Assembly (NCBI GenBank): GCA_009760855.2
Contig: WPIO01000114.1
Span: 495,001 to 559,000, forward strand
Origin: Cristatella mucedo
Taxonomy: Eukaryota; Bryozoa; Phylactolaemata; Cristatellidae
DNA length: 64,000 bases
Reading direction: 5' to 3'
The notes under the pieces are model-generated. The model had not been told where the DNA came from and made no database searches. It was given only the letters and a program-made list of their open reading frames with translations. Below, one piece after another: positions 58,801 through 64,000 of this stretch (positions are counted from its first letter, which is position 1; every line of letters starts with the position of its first letter). The position numbers and the translations under genes are program-made.

Positions 58801-60657
58801 CGAACTCATGCAGATTAGTCTGCCTTAAGAAGATTCGAATGTCTTGATGCCAGACTGATGTAGGATCGCTCAGAGGCAGTTTATGGGATGAAGGTTGAAC
58901 TGCCATGTATGGTTGCTAAGTGCCTTTAATGACTAAAATGCTCCTAAAACAATGAACGTTTGAGACTGTCTACAGCTTTAGAGATTTGAATTCAAATGGA
59001 GGTGATTAGCGATGGAAAATGTGAAAGTCTCTAATGGCTATGGTGCAAATTCTGACGTGGAAAATCTTATCGGTACACAGCCACATGCCAATCTTTTATT
59101 GAGAGCTTTCTCTTGTCAACTCTGCTTGATCTATCTTGATGTAAAAGTAATTTAGGCTTAGCCAGATAACCCCTAAAGTATTTTCTAGATACTGCTTAAA
59201 AATGACGTGACATGATATCATGCTATTGAAATACCAGTCACCTAGATAGGCAGGCCAAACTACACAATATTTCTAACTATAATGATTGAAAAAGGTTGAG
59301 ATCCATTCAAGGATTGAGCAGAGGAATTCTGGAAGTGACTGAATAAATAATAAAGAACGTTACCATTAGGACTCCGAATTAACGTCTCTCCCTACGCTCG
59401 ACTATTTACACAACTTTCTGTTTCCAAGATGGATGAACTAAGGAATGGGAAAACACACGTTAGCACACACGACCTTGCTACAGCAATGACCGCAAGGAGC
59501 CGACTTGTCTTGCACACATTAGAGCATAGCTCTTCTGTAAAGCTTTGCAGTAAAACGTCTTACCAATGCAGATCAAAAATAGGCTCCAAAGCAGCAGTAG
59601 CGTTGAGAGCTTGACCGTCACAGAGAGCAAACGGATGTGCCTCATCTTCAGCTCGTGCTGTAAAAAAAGAGAAGGAGCGTTTGACGGTCGTAGCTAAATG
59701 GCCATGGCCCGTGAGCTCCTGCTTTCTTGCCGATCCAGCTGGTTTTGATAGTGAATGAAGTCAATAGTTACTGCTTTGTAGCAGTGTCAGGATTTAATCG
59801 ATTCGGGCGCTCCACAAGTACATAATCGCATCCAGGTAAAGCAATTAGCTATTCGTGCCCGAAGTTAATTACACCAGTACATTAACGTTGACAAAACTGC
59901 TTTTATACTTTTGCTGATTGCTTCGTAATGGTCCGGAGTAAAAGTAATGGAATATTGAGCGGCCTGTTTAAGGACCCTGAGTCCCAGGGTCTTGCAAGCA
60001 ACTGGTCTTCACCTACAGGTAGACCTTCACATACGGGCTGAATTACAGCTCGTGCAAACTCGCACTGCTAATGGCGCCCAACTGTGCCGTCGGCTAGCTC
60101 AAAATCAACTCATAGAAATCTCGATAACCGAAATGATCCGAGTCGTACAAGATCGAGTGACATCCAAAATCATTTTAGAGCACCGCAGTTTTAGAACCCA
60201 AGTTTTCCCCAAATTCATTCCTGTAAGAACTTCACAAAAACCGAAGAGTAATCGGGGACTATGACGAAGGGTTTCCTACAGGGCACGCAAAGCCTAAGCA
60301 GAAGCACTAACGGCCGTTCTGGTAGCCCTGGGATGCGCTATGCAACAAATAATAGGCAAATAGGCTCTAGGAAATCAGGCAAATCAAGTCGTGCTGTGAC
60401 AGCAGGATAGGAAGGCTTAGAAGGACATTTTTTGAATAATCGAAGCCTTGTGTAAGTACGGTAAAAACAATTCCAAAAGTTTTGCCCCTCGGACAGGAAT
60501 CCACTGAGCTAATGGCTGCTTCCAGATCAGCTTTTTTAATGTCTTTGTAGTTTAGAAAATAGGTGACTTCTTTGATCAAATGGGCATCAGGCAAGTGATT
60601 GCTATATGAGTAAATGAGTAGCACTAGCTTACAGAATCTTTGTCCCTTGGTGGAAAG
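58801..60657. other. Non-coding, paralogous in part to 23580-25000
   Basis: 59185-60400 aligns with arm A without the SINE1 found there. The plus frame 59992-60264 and the minus frame 60624-60367 have no motif. Confidence 0.5.
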
Positions 60658-60752
60658 AGATTTCTTTCTTTGCAGCGAATGTAAAGTGCATAGAAAGGGA
60701 TTGAGTTCTGTGAGGGCGCTTTGGCAAGTGCACTATTATTATTATTAAGAAC
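60658..60752 (+). mobile_element. ATT-tail LINE, minimal 3' tail
   Basis: About 95 bp: TTTGCAGCGAATGTAAAG, hairpin (outer stem GTGCAT decayed against GGGCGCTTT), ATT run. Confidence 0.85.
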
Positions 60753-61152
60753 TATTTGTTAATTACTAACGACTCGAGTTCATGGAAAGTTGCTATTGCT
60801 CCATAATTACTCTGATCGTGGGGCCAAGACATCTATTAACTTTACAAATTAGGCCAATTAGTTCCGATCCAAACAGAGAAAAAATTTGCATGCTGCACTG
60901 AGTAGAAAGAGTAGTCAGATAGAACACTAAATAAATATAAATTTAGTATTCAAATATCCTGAAAACGTAAAAAAATGATCACTCTACCGGTTTCAGTATT
61001 GGCTAGAATTTTCTAGATTTGCCGTGATGCAACAAACTGCTTTCAAAAAGATACCCTTGAACTTCATTCTCCATGACTTTTTGAGATGAATTTCTTGTCG
61101 TGCTTACGCTTGGAGACACTATGCATGTTATGACTGACTTTATTATGCAGAA
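60753..61152. other. Non-coding
   Basis: Nothing recognised. Confidence 0.4.
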
Positions 61153-61432
61153 CTTAATAAACTCATCGATTTAGGACAGCATTTAGTGGGTCCCTGTGAT
61201 TCTTCTTTCGTGTGCTTTTGCGTGCTGACACTGTGCATGCTGCCACTAACCACATTTGCATGCGACCCTATGCATCTCAACCCTGACCATTTTTTTCGTG
61301 CTGTTTATTAAGCATGATATTGCTCACCATTCAATTGCATTTCCGTTTGCAGCAAATGTAAAGCGCCTAGAAAGAGAGTGAGTTCTCTGAGGGTGCTTTC
61401 TCAAGTGCAAATTATTATTATTAATAATATTA
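61153..61432 (+). mobile_element. ATT-tail LINE 3' fragment
   Basis: Begins at the same place as the 8531 copy (GGACAGCATTTAGTGGGTCC), then UTR, hairpin (AAAGCGCC/GGGTGCTTT) and ATT run. Confidence 0.9.
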
Positions 61433-63359
61433 TTATGCATGTTGACTCTGTGCATGCTAGTCATAACTATATGGTTTGCACCCTTTACAGAATACTTTAT
61501 TAATCTAGAGAGTTCCCTGAAAATCACATTACGAATGTATGATTACTGTTATTTGAACTAAAAGTTTTTGAAGTGAATTAATGTTAATAAGAGTATAAGT
61601 GAATTAGACAACCGAGTCGAAAGTAGATACCAATCATTTTGTGTTGGTTGTCGCTTGTAAGATTTTTGACCTGGTAAACGTAGCAGTAAAAGCATGACCA
61701 TAAAGCTAGAGGATTAGTATAAGGATTTGCTGTTATTAACTTGTAAACGGAAGTCATTTTTAATAAGGCAAACAATGTTTTGTTTGCATGATCATCCAAA
61801 TTTATGACGACTAACCCGCATTAATGAGGACATAAGTTTGCTTCATCTTCATCTGTTACTCTGGAAGCCTCGTTCTAATCTCAACAGTAAAACGTAAGTG
61901 CTTACGGCCCAAATATCTTCAACGATGCATTATTTAGAGATAAAAAATACTAATAGAATCGATTTTATGTAGCCCTACGAGAAACGAATTTCTATCTGGT
62001 CACTTTATGTAAATGCAGAATCGAGAGAGCGAGCTCGTTCGTCAAAGGCTAGCTCCTCGACCGGGTCTTTAAAATGTAAAAACCTTAATCCCTGGGCCAA
62101 ATGAGGGCAGCAAGTAACCGAAGTATTATAGATTGATCGCGAACTGAGAATTAGCCTATTAGCCATTAGTAATTGATTAAATGAAATTAGAAAGTTAGTA
62201 AAAATGATGTATAGTCTGGCGACTTTCTCAGAGGGACGACCGTATTAAGATAATTTATGGCCAGTAATTACGATAGCAGCAGACCTCTAAACAAGGCCTA
62301 AGACTTATGTAAACAGTTCCATAAGGCTACTATTTGAATTACTATGGACAGGCCAGATACAGGATCTTTGGAGATTAACTGAGAAAGCTATTTGGACGAA
62401 GGCTGGATTGCTAATCCTGGTGTTGAAACGTCACTGTACAGTCATCGGAGAAGCCATTCTTCTAAAACTGAGCAAACACTTTCATGCTGCAAGTCCGTGA
62501 GTACCAACAGATGTAAGTGAACTTGCATTGATGCCTAAAACAATTTATAAGATAGCCGTAGAGCTTTTAGGATAACTCACTGTGTCAAGGTTTGCATTTT
62601 AAAGAAGCAAATGACTAATGACAATGTAGAGACGTCTGCTACCCAAGGTATTAAAGCAGATTTGACTAACCCTGTTTCCAAATGAAGTATAGGTTCGATA
62701 ATAGGAGTTAAAAGTAAGATTGTACAGAATTTAATGATTTTAATTCCCCCGCAGCTGCTGGAAATCGAAGTGGCCGATCACACAAGGTTGAGCTACACTA
62801 CGATACCATAAACATGGGGGACTTTCCTTAAGCCCCTGTGAGCGTTTCTTGCTCTCTGATGCATTTAGCTCTCAACGAGGCATGATTAAGTGAAAGCAAA
62901 CAGCCAAGTGTCCTACCAATTAGCCATCGGTCTTGAATATTTGCTTAAGTGCTTTGACGTGCCTGCCTAAACCAGGCAGCTCGCTTGCAATCACCTGCTG
63001 GTAAAGGTAATCGATTCTCATGCACCAGCCTGCAAAGAGCCTTAATAAAGATTTAATCTCTTGGTGCTCTACCGTATATGCATAATAATTTTCATTATAA
63101 TGTTACGCGACCTACAATAACCACTCAGGCAACCTATCTCCGGAAAAGTAGTGTCAGTGATAGAGGGAATGAAAATACCACTAATTAAAATAAACCGCCA
63201 TTTGTAGGACAGCCATGAAGTGGGCTGATTCCATTTCTGCCCTCATATATGAAATAATATCGCCTTAGATAGAGGCACTTGATTCGTGTAAGGTTAGCCT
63301 GCTTCTCCTGTTGCTGAAATTTCAAAGGACAACATTCATCTGAGAGACCACTGAAGTAT
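61433..63359. other. Non-coding with repeat R copy 5
   Basis: 62760-63110 carries repeat R. Otherwise no gene, RNA or known repeat. Confidence 0.45.
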
Positions 63360-63955
63360 TAAGTACCGCACGGCACTATGCTAGCTCCGATTCGTTTCCG
63401 TGTTTGTACTCTCACTCTTGCCATTGTGATTTCCAGGCATAGGCTAGGCGTTCTTTTAATTCTATGCAGATGACACTCAGTTGTATCTACACTTTGCTAC
63501 CTCACATCCCTGCACCATGTCGAATTCTCTCAGCTCCCTGATGCATGTATAGATGACAGCCGCACATTAATGACAGAAAATGTTCTTCAATTGACTGATG
63601 ATAAAACTAAGCTAGTAGTTATGGGAAAACCGAGGGTGATTCAAAAATTGGAAAGGTTAACGCTCATAATTGGCTCTGCCAGCATATCTCCTATAGAATC
63701 ACAACGAAGCACGAGTGATCCCTTAAAAAATGACATTTCACTGGACCACCCCATCAGCTTCACAATCAAGTCCACTAACCAAATTTGCATGCTGACCCTG
63801 TGCATGTCAACCCTAACCATATTATTCGTGTTGTTTATCAAGCATGGCATTACTCACCATTCAATTCCGTTTTCCTTTGCAGGAAATGTAAAGTGCCTTG
63901 AAAGAGATTGAGTTTTTTGGGGGCCTTTTTAATCAAGTGTATTAATATTACTGGT
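63360..63955 (+). mobile_element. ATT-tail LINE with internal deletion
   Basis: RT remnant '[17 protein letters not shown]' with a small frame shift (63459-63510), the connection region 'TDDKTKLVVMGKPRVIQKLERLTL' (63591-63662), then a deletion joining directly to the 3' UTR at about 63775, hairpin and a short tail. Confidence 0.85.
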
Positions 63956-63967
63956 AATAATATATTA

Positions 63968-64000
63968 ATAGCTGATTTACCTGCCTCATTTGCATAGCAC
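63968..64000 (-). mobile_element. SINE1, cut by the window edge
   Basis: AATAGCTGATTTACC and CATTTGCATAGCAC match the SINE1 3' end in minus orientation; the rest lies outside the window. Confidence 0.7.

Overview
This window looks like nuclear DNA from an animal, probably a large-genome invertebrate. It is AT-rich and gene-poor, has no operons, and carries spliced gene fragments in a background of non-LTR retrotransposons (LINEs), tRNA-derived SINEs and microsatellites. The species cannot be named from the sequence. I found no complete gene, no rRNA and no functional tRNA.

The main architecture is a direct, collinear segmental duplication. Arm A runs from the left edge to about 28.8 kb, and arm B from about 29.2 kb to at least 60.4 kb. 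Matching blocks, in the same order, are 1-1346/29398-30778, 1374-3733/31278-33688, 4416-8923/38923-43190, about 15340-17900/45230-47900, 18850-19700/53110-53740, 22200-23230/57090-57720 and 23580-25000/59185-60400. Similarity is high on the left and falls to the right. Large blocks are private to one arm: 8924 to about 15300 in A; 33779-38922, 44450-45230 and about 48050-53100 in B.

The best coding evidence is a minus-strand gene present once in each arm. It has a Cys-rich PAN/Apple-like exon (17551-17735 in A; 47521-47705 in B) and, downstream in the transcript, a long terminal exon encoding a tectonin-type beta-propeller lectin (5906-6651; 40390-41135) followed by a conserved polyadenylation signal. 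I infer that the two exons belong to one secreted or surface lectin-like gene. The joining exons and the signal peptide were not found.

Most other recognisable sequence is mobile. 'ATT-tail LINE' is an L2/CR1-type element ending in a hairpin and an ATT microsatellite. 'ACATT-tail LINE' is a second L2/CR1-type family ending in TTACA repeats. SINE1 is tRNA-headed with a hairpin-rich body. SINE2 is tRNA-headed and has a 3' end resembling the ATT-tail LINE, which suggests a LINE/SINE partnership. There is also one solo LTR with a clean 5-bp target duplication. Because many insertions occur in only one arm and the other arm keeps the empty site, the two arms act as a natural before-and-after record of transposition.
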